A stretch of 64,000 nucleotides of DNA from Paenibacillus sp. G2S3. GTDB taxonomy: Bacteria; Bacillota; Bacilli; Paenibacillales; Paenibacillaceae. The DNA lies in contig NZ_CP126095.1 of NCBI RefSeq assembly GCF_030123105.1, positions 6,634,001-6,698,000 on the forward strand, written 5' to 3'. Position 1 is the first letter of the stretch. Each line of letters opens with the position of its first letter. Below are positions 43,441 through 52,147 of the stretch, in pieces. The notes under the pieces were generated by a model. It was given only the letters and a program-made list of their open reading frames with translations. It searched no databases and was not told the DNA's origin. The position numbers were made by a program, and so were the translations under genes.

Positions 43441-45171
43441 TTATTTTTCGTCCTCTTCCTTAATCCACCATTTATATGGGTCAATAATCGTACTTATAGA
43501 GTTTACACGAACGCCTTGCAGGCGCTTATTTACTGGAACAATGGCTTTACGTTCAGCAAAGAAGATCATAGGTACCTCTTCATTGACCAGCTTCTGCCAC
43601 TCATAATATATTTCTTTACGATAATCCATATCGTATGCTTTCATACTTACGCCTTCACGAATCAGCTCTTCATTGCGCTCTGAAGACCAGCGTGGATAAT
43701 TCCATAGATCATTTTCTCTCCATAGACCTGTTGGATCAGGATCACTCGCTAGCCCCCACACTCCGTAAAATAATTCGATAGAAGGATCGTCGGCTTCCAC
43801 TGCGTCGTAGAAGGTGTGGAATTCCTTTAATGCTCCACCGTTTAGCTGTACATCGAGTCCAACGTCACGCCAATTTCTTAAAATAGCATTGGTACGTAGC
43901 TCTGCTGTTTGACTGCCTTGCATAGAATCAAAATGGATCATCAGCTTCTGGCCCTTTGGGTCTTCCCGTAACCCATCACCGTCTAGATCTAAGAAACCAG
44001 CCTCATCCAGCAGTTCCTTGGCCTTAGCAGGATCATATAGATAAGCATTAATCTCAGTATCAGGGATCTTCGCCCAGCTTGTACTAGATATTGGAGTCTC
44101 TACAGGCTCAGCTAGACCGTGGGAATATGCTTTTATGATTCCTTCACGATCTAAGGCATAATACATAGCTTGTCGTAATCTTTTGTCTTCAAATTTAGGG
44201 TTATCCATTACGATGGTCTCGGTTTTCGTATCCCAATGCCCGAATTTAAAACCTATATATTCATAGCCTAGCTCAGCGGTTTGCAGGATGTTTACATTCT
44301 CCAATTTATTTAGATCATCATAAGCATCCCGAGGGGCTGACTCTATATCAATTTCTCCTGTTTGAAAGCGTTGAGCCACTTCTTTGTCGTCAAATACCTT
44401 ATATACTACGCCATCCAATAGCGCCTTGCCCTTATAGTATTGATCAAAACGTTTCATTTCTACCCTCTCGCCAGGCTGAATATGTTCAACCTCAAAAGGG
44501 CCAATACCAATAGGAGATTTTCGCATCTGGTCACTCTCGGGCATATCTTTAACGGCGACTCCAGTATAGTATTTTTTATTCATCGGATAAGGCCACAGAC
44601 TATCGATAGTGTTTACCCGTGCAGCAGTTACTGTTATTTTCAAAGTATAGGGATCTATAACCTTCAAGCCCGATATGCCCTTCGCTTCTCCATTATGATA
44701 AGCTTCAGCACCCTGAATCATTTCAACACTATAATAATGCGAGCCCGTATAATCTGGACTAGCGATAGTTTCAATCGCAAATTTCCAATCCTCTACCGTT
44801 AATTCATCACCGTTATGCCAACGGATTCCCGGTTTGATTTTAAAGGTAAATACTTTATGATCATCAGATTCCTGCCAAGAAGCGATATTAGGAACCGTCA
44901 CTAGTTCATCATTTACCTGAAACATTGGCTCAGTAATAAACTCCAGCACATGAAAATCATCTTCACCTTCATAAAAAGCAGGCTCAAACAAGCCAGTAAA
45001 CGGTGAGGAGAATCCGTAGGTAACTACTCCACCAGCCTGTGGCTTTTCCTCTGCCAAATTATGTTGTAAAGATAATGAATGATTGCCTGAAGTTGCTCTA
45101 CTACATGCTGACAATAGGGTCGCCATCACGAGCAGTGTTAACAACAACCTGCATATTTTCTTATTATTCAT
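43441..45171 (-). CDS. Oligopeptide ABC transporter substrate-binding lipoprotein
   Basis: A 576-residue family-5 solute-binding protein. The signal peptide ends at a lipobox (LLSACSR), so Cys23 is lipidated. GLFEPAFYEGEDDFHVLEFI, RWHNGDELTVEDWKFAIETI and LRQAMYYALDREGIIKAYSH are typical OppA/AppA motifs. The permease and ATPase genes are absent nearby, so it must work with distant partners or as a sensor. Confidence 0.9.
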   Translation of the reverse strand: MNNKKICRLLLTLLVMATLLSACSRATSGNHSLSLQHNLAEEKPQAGGVVTYGFSSPFTGLFEPAFYEGEDDFHVLEFITEPMFQVNDELVTVPNIASWQESDDHKVFTFKIKPGIRWHNGDELTVEDWKFAIETIASPDYTGSHYYSVEMIQGAEAYHNGEAKGISGLKVIDPYTLKITVTAARVNTIDSLWPYPMNKKYYTGVAVKDMPESDQMRKSPIGIGPFEVEHIQPGERVEMKRFDQYYKGKALLDGVVYKVFDDKEVAQRFQTGEIDIESAPRDAYDDLNKLENVNILQTAELGYEYIGFKFGHWDTKTETIVMDNPKFEDKRLRQAMYYALDREGIIKAYSHGLAEPVETPISSTSWAKIPDTEINAYLYDPAKAKELLDEAGFLDLDGDGLREDPKGQKLMIHFDSMQGSQTAELRTNAILRNWRDVGLDVQLNGGALKEFHTFYDAVEADDPSIELFYGVWGLASDPDPTGLWRENDLWNYPRWSSERNEELIREGVSMKAYDMDYRKEIYYEWQKLVNEEVPMIFFAERKAIVPVNKRLQGVRVNSISTIIDPYKWWIKEEDEK

Positions 45172-45326
45172 GTGTTTCTTCCCTTCTCTAGTTGAACGTA
45201 TATCTACATTTAAGCTATGGAATATAAATATTTTTACTGTAACAAAGTTTTATGGCCGTTACAATAACTTCTAAGCCCTAGGCCTTTACTCCTGCTTGAA
45301 ATTCGCATATTTCGTTATATCTATAA

Positions 45327-45351
45327 AAAAAGACCTGCCTCATGGACAGAT
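45327..45351 (-). terminator. Terminator of the MutS2-like gene
   Basis: On the minus strand AGATCTGTCC and GGCAGGTCT pair around ATGA, followed by seven U. Confidence 0.9.
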
Positions 45352-45362
45352 CTTCATTGAAT

Positions 45363-47315
45363 CTATTCTTCATCTCTGTGCGTAATCGTTAAGCCCTCGA
45401 CATGTTTACGCTGCATCAACTTGCGCTTTTTACGAGTATCCTTACTCTCAAAAATAATATCAAAGTCATATTCCTCCGGGTATAACTCTTCTTTTGAAAG
45501 ATAGGGCTTCAACCGCTTATGGTTAAATCTCATTTTTTGCTTCTGGATCATCACTCCAACCATTCCTAAATGATCTCTCTTCTCATATACGATCCCTGTC
45601 CGGCCGAGTGACGTTACCAAAACTGCATCTCCAATTTCAAATGGAATCAGCTTCTCCTTGCTGCGGTCAGATGAAGTAGCCTCTTCTTCTGCGTTACCAT
45701 GTTCCTCTACTGTGAGTGCATCATGTCCTTGCTCTCCCTCTTTGCTGAAAAGACTTCCCCATGCCTCACCGCTGCCTTTCTGTAGCCTTTGTTGCTGCGC
45801 CTCTACAATTTCCCATGACCGCTTGATAACGTTATCCTGTATACCCAGCTTTTTAGCGATCTGCAGAGCGTAACTTTCCCCCGCTTCGCCAATCGTCAAT
45901 CGATACAGCGGCTGTAGCGTTTCTTTGTCGAATTCCATTCGTGCGTTTTGAAAGCCCATCGTTGCGGCAGCAAAGGCTTTTAACTCATTAAAATGTGTGG
46001 TAACAATAATATTCGCCCCTTTACGGCTCAGCTCTTCCAGAATCGCGATAGAGAGCGCAATGCCTTCCCCGGGATCTGTACCAGCCGCTAGCTCGTCAAT
46101 GAGCAGCAGCACCCCTTTAGATGCATCTCTCAGCATTCCCTCAATACTCTTCATTTGCGCGGAGAATGTGCTGAGCGATTGTGCCAGACTTTGTCCGTCA
46201 CCGATTACACTGATCACATCCGTAAAAATAGTAAATTCGCTTCCCTCCTCGACCGGAATCAACAGCCCTGATTGAGCCATGATCGTCAGCAGCCCAATTG
46301 TCTTGAGAACCACCGTTTTGCCACCTGTATTCGGACCTGTAATGATTAGGGATTTATAACCCCTACCAACTTCCAAATTGATTGGAATCATCCCCTTCAG
46401 CATGGGATGCCTGCCTCCATTCATCTTTAGAAAACCTTTGGCATTCAGAGCAACAGCAGATGCCCCCAGCGTTCGTGCATATTTAGCTTTGGCGAAAATA
46501 AAATCATACGTGCCCGTAGCCTCAATATTAAGGTGCAGGGCGGTCTGTTCCTGTTCTACCAAGCTAGTCAGCATGCTGAGGATTACAGCTTCTTCTCGCG
46601 CCTCTTCTCCTAAAAGCAAATCAAGCTCAATTTGGAGAGCAGCGATCTCGTCTGGTTCAATAAACACCGTCTGTCCACTTGTGGATTGATCAAGCACCGA
46701 TCCTTTAATTTGTTTATGATATTCCCGTTTTACGGGGATAACGTAACGCCCACCTCGCTGACTATAAATATTTTCCTGCAAAATCGATTGATGACGTGAC
46801 ATAATCCCGTCGATTTTTTTATGAAGACGTTCTTTAGCCACTACGATCCGTTTACGAACTCGCTCTAGCCCCTTACTCGCTCCATCATCAATCGCCCCAA
46901 AACGGATACAGCGGTCAATAGCCTCCCTCACATGATTTAACTCCATCAACGAGGATGCATATGCAGCAATCCGTGGAGCGCTCTGTTCTTTAGAGGCCAT
47001 ATATTTGCGCAGTTGACTACAGCTCTTAAGGAATGTTGCAACTGCAGTGAAATCTTGCTCACTGTACAAATATCCAGTCCCCATTAATGACATGATCAAC
47101 TCAATGCCTTCTAATGAAGGAATGGGTACACTCGATCCTCGTTCCAGCAGTTCTTTAGCTTCAGAAGTTTCCTCCATTGCTCTTTGAATCGTCGGCAAAT
47201 AGGTCATTGGCATAAGCTCTTCTACAGCTTTTTTTCCTACATAAGATACTGCGTGGCGACCAAGCTCGGTTTTAATGATTTCGTATTCCAGCATGTTTAG
47301 ACTTTGTAAATTCAT
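45363..47315 (-). CDS. MutS2-like ATPase lacking the Smr domain
   Basis: A 650-residue MutS-family protein. Core and clamp helices (1-290) precede an ABC-type ATPase with Walker A ITGPNTGGKTVVLKTIG, VLLLIDELAAGTDPGEG and IIVTTHFNELKAFA. A short KOW-like domain (about 555-620) follows. It ends at HVEGLTITHRDEE, just where full-length MutS2 (about 780 residues) continues into the Smr nuclease, so it may act on stalled ribosomes or DNA without Smr cleavage. Its upstream region contains a candidate ncRNA and a large hairpin. Confidence 0.9.
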   Translation of the reverse strand: MNLQSLNMLEYEIIKTELGRHAVSYVGKKAVEELMPMTYLPTIQRAMEETSEAKELLERGSSVPIPSLEGIELIMSLMGTGYLYSEQDFTAVATFLKSCSQLRKYMASKEQSAPRIAAYASSLMELNHVREAIDRCIRFGAIDDGASKGLERVRKRIVVAKERLHKKIDGIMSRHQSILQENIYSQRGGRYVIPVKREYHKQIKGSVLDQSTSGQTVFIEPDEIAALQIELDLLLGEEAREEAVILSMLTSLVEQEQTALHLNIEATGTYDFIFAKAKYARTLGASAVALNAKGFLKMNGGRHPMLKGMIPINLEVGRGYKSLIITGPNTGGKTVVLKTIGLLTIMAQSGLLIPVEEGSEFTIFTDVISVIGDGQSLAQSLSTFSAQMKSIEGMLRDASKGVLLLIDELAAGTDPGEGIALSIAILEELSRKGANIIVTTHFNELKAFAAATMGFQNARMEFDKETLQPLYRLTIGEAGESYALQIAKKLGIQDNVIKRSWEIVEAQQQRLQKGSGEAWGSLFSKEGEQGHDALTVEEHGNAEEEATSSDRSKEKLIPFEIGDAVLVTSLGRTGIVYEKRDHLGMVGVMIQKQKMRFNHKRLKPYLSKEELYPEEYDFDIIFESKDTRKKRKLMQRKHVEGLTITHRDEE

Positions 47316-47370
47316 AGCAAATCCTCCTTCAAATCTCTATTAGTTTGGGTTTAACTCTCCATAACGCAAA

Positions 47371-47414
47371 GAAGGGCAAAGAATGCCACTATGGCAGTCC
47401 TTGCCCTTCTTTTT
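47371..47414 (+). terminator. Strong hairpin upstream of the MutS2-like gene
   Basis: GAAGGGCAA (47371-47379) pairs with TTGCCCTTC (47401-47409), and TGCCA with TGGCA inside. A T run follows on the plus strand; on the minus strand only TTTGCGTT follows. It may be a boundary element or an attenuator for the MutS2-like gene. Confidence 0.6.
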
Positions 47415-47469
47415 ATACTGATGTTCTCTATCGTCCTAAGGCCCCGAAATAAGAATAGGTGCCGAAAAA

Positions 47470-47723
47470 CAAAAAAAACGTGCAATAAGAGCACGGTTAA
47501 TTACAAAGAGAACAACAGCCGTAAAGAGGCCATTTGACGCTTCGTGTGTTCTTAACTAAATCATCCACCCGTAAGGAACAACAGACTGCTGCGTAGTACG
47601 AACTCAAATAGAGCACGTAATCGCCTCAAGACGAGCCTGCTAAAGCCTTCCTAATCAAGTGTTATGAAATTGCTAGTTAAGAACGGTCACCAACATCAAA
47701 ATTTCCCCTTTAGTTATAGGATA
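47470..47723 (-). ncRNA. Unassigned structured small RNA of about 250 nt
   Basis: A sigma-A promoter (TTGACG 47752-47757, 17 bp, TAAATT 47729-47734) drives the minus strand. A terminator with stem CGTGC/GCACG and eight U ends it near 47470. An 11-bp closing stem joins TAGTTAAGAAC (47674-47684) to GTTCTTAACTA (47548-47558) across 115 bases. Inside are an AGGAA/TTCCT pairing, a hairpin with arms TCGTC/GGCGA, and one with TACG..CTC / GAG..CGTA. There is no convincing reading frame. I cannot match it to 6S, tmRNA, SRP, RNase P, T-box or a known riboswitch. Confidence 0.65.
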
Positions 47724-47728
47724 GCTGT

Positions 47729-47757
47729 AATTTAACACATAACCATTCGAACGTCAA
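47729..47757 (-). promoter_or_regulatory. Promoter of the candidate ncRNA
   Basis: TTGACG and TAAATT with exact 17-bp spacing on the minus strand, 6 to 7 bases before the inferred RNA start. Confidence 0.7.
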
Positions 47758-47821
47758 ACGATTCAACGCCCAAATGATTCCATTTCAGATTACCCCACTA
47801 TTAATGCTTCCTTTTCTGCAT

Positions 47822-47855
47822 ACAAAAAAGCAGCCGGTTTCCCGACTGCTTTTAT
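47822..47855 (-). terminator. Terminator of the rpsF-ssb-rpsR operon
   Basis: On the minus strand AAAGCAGTCGGG and CCGGCTGCTTT pair, followed by U6. Confidence 0.9.
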
Positions 47856-47863
47856 AAAACGTC

Positions 47864-48136
47864 CTATTCCGTTGTGTAAGGAAGCAACGCGATTTGACGC
47901 GAGCGTTTTACAGCAATGGTAAGAGCGCGTTGGTATTTTGCACTTGTACCTGTTACACGACGTGGCAAAATCTTTCCACGTTCGCTGATGAACTTCTTAA
48001 GAAGTTCGGTATCTTTATAATCAATGTGAGTAATCTTGTTCACAGTGAAAAAGCAAACTTTTTTACGCTTGTTGCGTCCACCACGACGTGCCGGTCTTTT
48101 GTCGTTGTCGGCGCCTTCTCTTGGTTTAAAAGCCAT
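47864..48136 (-). CDS. rpsR: 30S ribosomal protein S18
   Basis: A 90-residue small-subunit protein. [20 protein letters not shown] and [20 protein letters not shown] are the conserved S18 core; it pairs with S6 on the platform. It has an N-terminal basic extension. Last gene of the rpsF-ssb-rpsR operon. Confidence 0.97.
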   Translation of the reverse strand: MAFKPREGADNDKRPARRGGRNKRKKVCFFTVNKITHIDYKDTELLKKFISERGKILPRRVTGTSAKYQRALTIAVKRSRQIALLPYTTE

Positions 48137-48157
48137 ATTCTTTTCAGTCCTTCCTAA

Positions 48158-48664
48158 TTAAAATGGCAAATCATCATCCGATATATCAATCGGTTTACCA
48201 TCGCCCGAAAAAGGATCTTGAGTATTGTTGTTACGCGAGAAATTATTGTTGTTATTTCCGCGTCCAGCGTTACCACCGCCACCATATGCTGGCTCTTCAG
48301 GCATACTACTTGCACCACTTGAAGTATTTCCACCTTCACGGCTCTGTGAAGATTCCAGGAAACGAACATTATCAGCAATAACTTCAGTTACGTATACACG
48401 TTTGCCTTCGTTATTCTCATAATTCCGCACTTGGATGCGTCCTTCCACTGCTGTCAGACGACCTTTGCGCAAGTAATTGGCACAGGTTTCTGCTAGCTGT
48501 CTCCAGGTTACAACCGGGATGAAGTCTGCCTCACGTTCACCGTTCTGGCCCGTAAAGTTACGATCTACGGCTAGCGTAAATTGCGTTACGGCAACACCAG
48601 CGGGAGTATAACGAAGTTCCGGGTCACGGGTCAACCGTCCGATCAAAATGATACGGTTCAACAA
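48158..48664 (-). CDS. ssb: Single-stranded DNA-binding protein
   Basis: A 168-residue SSB. The OB fold starts [20 protein letters not shown], an intrinsically disordered linker rich in Gly and Asn follows (about 105-155), and the tail ends ISDDDLPF, the protein-interaction tip. It lies between rpsF and rpsR as in other Firmicutes. Confidence 0.97.
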   Translation of the reverse strand: MLNRIILIGRLTRDPELRYTPAGVAVTQFTLAVDRNFTGQNGEREADFIPVVTWRQLAETCANYLRKGRLTAVEGRIQVRNYENNEGKRVYVTEVIADNVRFLESSQSREGGNTSSGASSMPEEPAYGGGGNAGRGNNNNNFSRNNNTQDPFSGDGKPIDISDDDLPF

Positions 48665-48712
48665 TTCTGGTCCCCTCCTTTAGAGCGATTCATTACAAAG
48701 CTTGTCAAGATC

Positions 48713-48997
48713 TTAAGCAACGTCGTTCGTAATGAGATAACGAATAACTTCGTCAGAAATCTTCATAAGACGTTCTAATTCAGTAACTACTGCAGGTTCT
48801 GCATTGAAGTTAACCAAAACATAAACGCCATCACGGAATTTCTTGATCTCATACGCAAGACGGCGTTTACCTTGCACTTCGTGCTTTGTAATTTCCCCGC
48901 CATTGGAGATGATGCCTTGGAATTTATCGACTGCTGCTTGAACAGCTTCTTGTTCAATGTCAGGACGAATAATGTACATCACTTCATATTTGCGCAT
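48713..48997 (-). CDS. rpsF: 30S ribosomal protein S6
   Basis: A 94-residue ferredoxin-fold protein (RKYEVMYIIRPDIEQEAVQA at the start). I place the start at ATG 48997, eight bases after AAGGAGG; the in-frame GTG nine bases earlier lies within the ribosome site. It leads the operon with ssb and rpsR. Confidence 0.96.
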   Translation of the reverse strand: MRKYEVMYIIRPDIEQEAVQAAVDKFQGIISNGGEITKHEVQGKRRLAYEIKKFRDGVYVLVNFNAEPAVVTELERLMKISDEVIRYLITNDVA

Positions 48998-49107
48998 AAT
49001 TTTCACCTCCTTATGGTCTGAGGCCCCTAATCACGTCAGGAGCAAGGAACGAGCACAAACATAGACTCGCACCTGATTAATATACCAAAATGAACAGCAG
49101 AGTGCAA
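48998..49107 (-). promoter_or_regulatory. rpsF promoter and candidate S6:S18 leader
   Basis: TTGCAC (49102-49107) and TATATT (49079-49084) are 17 bp apart. The roughly 75-nt leader can fold by pairing AATCA with TGATT and CGAG with CTCG, a compact stem with internal loops in the position of the S6:S18 autoregulatory leader of Firmicutes. The promoter is clear; the leader assignment is tentative. Confidence 0.6.
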
Positions 49108-49212
49108 GCAATATTAATACAGGACAACCCCTCCCCCTCTTTTTACATGAAAAAATCACTACCTGCGCACAATAATTACGAATTCATCTACACTAAAAAA
49201 GGAGGAATAATA

Positions 49213-49410
49213 ATGGGTGAGAAGACGGAATATGAAGAAGGCGACAAAGCCCCCAATCCAGGCATGTATACAGAGGTAGGCGAAGCGCGAAGCTTCCATA
49301 CTGAAATCTCGAATCCACAGCACATTAAAATGGAAAAAGGGGACACCTTCCCTGAGACCACCAACAAAAATCGGAAGTGGAAAAAGGTTGAAAAAGCACG
49401 GGTGCATTAA
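49213..49410 (+). CDS. YjzC family protein
   Basis: A 65-residue protein. EEGDKAPNPGMYTEVGEARS and MEKGDTFPETTNKNRKWKKV match the small YjzC family of Bacillales, whose function is unknown. The start is ATG 49213 behind AAAGGAGGAATAATA; the longer frame upstream overlaps the rpsF promoter. It is the only plus-strand gene in a minus-strand neighbourhood. Confidence 0.85.
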   Translation: MGEKTEYEEGDKAPNPGMYTEVGEARSFHTEISNPQHIKMEKGDTFPETTNKNRKWKKVEKARVH

Positions 49411-49781
49411 TTAAAAATAAATGTGTATAAAAAAAACGACATTACACATACTATACTCAGGCAGTACAAAAGAGAGGTGTGGTTCCGTTGGCCGTCGTAG
49501 ACGAACACAATCACAGGAGATCTGATTCAGCATCTATTGTAAGCTGGGAAGAGTAGTGGGTTATTGCCTTAAAAAAGCATTAACCTCAGCAACGCCTAAA
49601 TCACTTTAGTCGCTATAAACAGAGAAATTCCAACATCATTGATGTACTGCCTCCTGAAGAAGGACCCGAAAGGGCCCTTCTTTTTGCGTTATATATGATC
49701 CTGTTTTATCCGCTATTATAGACACAAAAAAACCTCCGTTACAGGAACGAAGGATTCATTAAATGTTATATTATGCTTAAG
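49411..49781. other. Gene-poor stretch between yjzC and tRNA-Ser
   Basis: A 22-codon frame from TTG 49489 (AVVDEHNHRRSDSASIVSWE) has GAGAGGT nine bases upstream and could be a tiny gene, but nothing else supports it. A terminator follows at 49657-49685. Confidence 0.3.
49657..49685 (+). terminator. Intrinsic terminator on the plus strand
   Basis: GAAGGACCC and GGGCCCTTC form a stem around GAAA, followed by TTTTT. Confidence 0.85.
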
Positions 49782-49872
49782 TGGCGGAGAGGGTGGGATT
49801 CGAACCCACGCACGCTGTGACACGCCTAACTGATTTCGAGTCAGCCCCCTTGGGCCTCTTGGGTACCTCTCC
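49782..49872 (-). tRNA. tRNA-Ser (anticodon CGA)
   Basis: The acceptor stem GGAGAGG/CCTCTCC, discriminator G and encoded CCA (49782-49784) define the ends. The T arm is GTGGGTTCGAATCCCAC. The anticodon loop CTCGAAA gives anticodon CGA (49836-49838). A long variable arm marks a class II tRNA. Confidence 0.96.
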
Positions 49873-49915
49873 GCAGCAAAAATAATTGTATCATGCAGAC
49901 ATGCCATTTGCAAGC

Positions 49916-50128
49916 TTAATTATTGTCTGTATTTTCCTCTACAGAGCGCAGTACCTTCTTCATATTCTTCTCGAATTTAGCACGGGGAATCAGAACACTA
50001 TGCTGACAGCCTGTACATTTAATTCGGATATCCATCCCCATGCGAATAATTTCCATTTCATTAGATCCACAAGGATGCTGCTTCTTCATTTGCACTATAT
50101 CCCCAAGCTGAAAAACTTTACGTTCCAC
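49916..50128 (-). CDS. DUF951 family protein (YyzM-like)
   Basis: A 70-residue protein with QLGDIVQMKKQHPCGSNEME and DIRIKCTGCQHSVLIPR, the conserved Cys residues and overall shape of DUF951. The family is always found in this oriC-side cluster beside mscS and spo0J in Firmicutes. Function is unknown; a nucleic-acid-binding zinc-ribbon-like role is plausible. It abuts the mscS stop. Confidence 0.92.
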   Translation of the reverse strand: MERKVFQLGDIVQMKKQHPCGSNEMEIIRMGMDIRIKCTGCQHSVLIPRAKFEKNMKKVLRSVEENTDNN

Positions 50129-51156
50129 TATTCTTCCCCCTCTTCTCCTTCTTGTGTAGCTGCAACTTGCCGTCTTGATCCAGTGTTTGGCGATGCTGTT
50201 ACTTCCAGTGCATTTTCTGTCTTTGCAAGATCTATTTCAGCTTTCGCCTCTGCTTCTGCTTTCTTACGCGCTTCCTCTTCAGCTTGAGCCTGTTCCAGCA
50301 TGCTCTGTTTCTCTAATGCCTGCTTTATGTCGTTCTGAATTTGTCTTTCTGCTGCTTCTCTTGCATTAGGAGCACAGCTAGCTGCTATGCGTATTACATA
50401 TTCCGAGGTACTCATAGACTGTATACCGAGCACATTAGGGTAAGCAAGCACATTGGAGTTACGCTCTTCTATTCCTTTTAGCGCCTCTCCAATTAATCCT
50501 AAAGTAGCTTCCAAGCTTCGCTCCATTTTCACAGGAACATCGACTACAGCCAAAGCATTAGAAAGAGAGTAATTCGTTACATTCGTAATTAGTCCATTAG
50601 GGATAATAAATACTTCTCCAGTAGTACTAAGTAGTCTTGTTGTTCGCAATCCGATTAATTCTACAGTCCCTTTATAAGTACCTGTCTGAATTACATCACC
50701 TACCGCAAATTGGTCCTCCAAAATAATAAAGAACCCTGTAATAACATCCTTCACCAGACTTTGTGCTCCAAAACCTACTGCTAAACCAAGCACACCAGCT
50801 CCAGCCAACAAGGGTGCTAAATCGAAGTGGAACTCTGAAAGAACGAGCATGATCATCACAAAATTGCAGATAACCGTTACTACATTTTTCATCAATTCCC
50901 CTACCGTAGTAAACCTTCGTGTGTTAGACAGGAGTCTGCCTCCGGTCTTACGTTCGAGCGAACGATCAATAATATTAGAAACAATTTTAATGATAACCCT
51001 GGTTAATAGGAAAATAACAAGAATCCGCAGACCTGCGAATAAGACATCAGCCCACATATCAGCATCGCTAAACCAATTCCACACCTTATCTTTAAAACGC
51101 AAAGCATCTTTTACAGCATCACCTTGAGTAGTAGCCTCCAATATCCACCTATTCAT
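50128..51156 (-). CDS. Small-conductance mechanosensitive channel (MscS family)
   Basis: A 342-residue channel that releases solutes on hypo-osmotic shock. Helices near 40-60, 85-110 and 115-150 include the pore-lining APLLAGAGVLGLAVGFGAQS, followed by LVKDVITGFFIILEDQFAVG and the cytoplasmic vestibule. The C-terminus (about 275-342) is an unusual charged, Ala/Glu-rich coiled-coil tail (AQAEEEARKKAEAEAKAEID). Confidence 0.92.
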   Translation of the reverse strand: MNRWILEATTQGDAVKDALRFKDKVWNWFSDADMWADVLFAGLRILVIFLLTRVIIKIVSNIIDRSLERKTGGRLLSNTRRFTTVGELMKNVVTVICNFVMIMLVLSEFHFDLAPLLAGAGVLGLAVGFGAQSLVKDVITGFFIILEDQFAVGDVIQTGTYKGTVELIGLRTTRLLSTTGEVFIIPNGLITNVTNYSLSNALAVVDVPVKMERSLEATLGLIGEALKGIEERNSNVLAYPNVLGIQSMSTSEYVIRIAASCAPNAREAAERQIQNDIKQALEKQSMLEQAQAEEEARKKAEAEAKAEIDLAKTENALEVTASPNTGSRRQVAATQEGEEGEE

Positions 51157-51171
51157 ATCGTGTATTCCTCC

Positions 51172-51423
51172 CTACCTCTCAATCAGTATGTAGCTCTCGT
51201 TGTGTTTTCCGTAAATACCTCGTATTTCAATATTCTGTTCTATAACTATCTTCTGTACCTCTTCCAGTGCACTTTGATAAAACTGAATTGAAATTGCGCA
51301 GCCTGCAGTGATCTCTTTCGGGGTTGGGAATATATCAATTTCAATCTCCGCATACTCAAGCAGCATTTCAGCACGAAGCGCCTGCTGGGTAGAGTCAAAC
51401 GCGATCAACATCTCATCCTGCAT
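51172..51423 (-). CDS. DUF3343 family protein
   Basis: An 83-residue protein with MLIAFDSTQQALRAEMLLEY and PTPKEITAGCAISIQF, typical of DUF3343 (putative Se/S carrier-like, with the single conserved Cys). It lies 15 bases before mscS. The start is ATG 51423 behind GGGAGG; an ATG 18 bases earlier contains part of that ribosome site. Confidence 0.85.
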   Translation of the reverse strand: MQDEMLIAFDSTQQALRAEMLLEYAEIEIDIFPTPKEITAGCAISIQFYQSALEEVQKIVIEQNIEIRGIYGKHNESYILIER

Positions 51424-51541
51424 ATACGTTACGCCTCCCATAGGTTTATCGTCCTATCTCTTGTCGCTGTAGTATAAAACCCCTCTTCTATCCATATACT
51501 AGATACCATCAAATAGAATCAGCTTCAGAAAGGAAGATGGT

Positions 51542-52147
51542 ATGAATTTTTCATCCAAAGCTACATCAGCGCAAGAAATGTCCTGTTTAAAAATATCACA
51601 TACAGATCCCGATATCTATTCTGCGATTACGCACCGACTACTTTTTCACTTTGCACGCACACGTCCGGAGACACAGATTGTGGTTGTTTGTGTGGGGACG
51701 GATCGATCTACAGGTGACTCGCTTGGTCCTCTCGTTGGTACGGCATTGTCTCGTTTTCATAGTCCACTGTTTCATTTATATGGAACTCTTGAAGAGCCTG
51801 TTCATGCTGTTAACCTGGAAGAAACTCTATCCCTAATTAATGAAAGATATAGTAACCCCTTTATCATCGGTATAGATGCTTGTTTAGGTCATTCTACTAG
51901 TGTGGGCTGCATTCAAGTTGTTGAAGGACCTCTAAGACCAGGCGCTGGTGTAAATAAACAATTGCCGCCGGTTGGAGATATCCATTTGACTGGAATCGTT
52001 AATGTCGGCGGCTTTATGGAGTATTTTGTATTGCAGAACACGCGCTTAAGTTTAGTCATGCGACTATCTGATATTATCGCTACGAGTCTATATTCTGCTT
52101 TAAAACAATGGAATCTTCATGCTAGGTCCGCTGCAACGCGAGAGTAA
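51542..52147 (+). CDS. yyaC: Spore protease-like protein YyaC
   Basis: A 201-residue member of the DUF1256/YyaC family related to the HybD/GPR peptidase fold. VVVCVGTDRSTGDSLGPLVG and IGIDACLGHSTSVGCIQV carry the conserved acidic and active-site-like residues. It is found only in spore formers, so this genome probably sporulates. The ATG follows AAAGGAAG. Its end overlaps the end of the DUF4446 gene on the other strand by 26 bases. Confidence 0.92.
   Translation: MNFSSKATSAQEMSCLKISHTDPDIYSAITHRLLFHFARTRPETQIVVVCVGTDRSTGDSLGPLVGTALSRFHSPLFHLYGTLEEPVHAVNLEETLSLINERYSNPFIIGIDACLGHSTSVGCIQVVEGPLRPGAGVNKQLPPVGDIHLTGIVNVGGFMEYFVLQNTRLSLVMRLSDIIATSLYSALKQWNLHARSAATRE

Larger units (their letters stand above)
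47316..47863. other. Long intergenic region between rpsR and the MutS2-like gene
   Basis: Contents from right to left: the rpsR terminator, a candidate ncRNA with promoter and terminator (47470-47723), and a strong hairpin (47371-47414) lying 56 bases before the MutS2-like ATG. Confidence 0.7.

Noticed and set aside
47470..47723. Assignment of the ncRNA as T-box, 6S or tmRNA
   Set aside because: The T-box GGGTGG(N)ACCGCG motif is not complete, no tmRNA tag frame is present, and the 6S central bubble layout is not evident.
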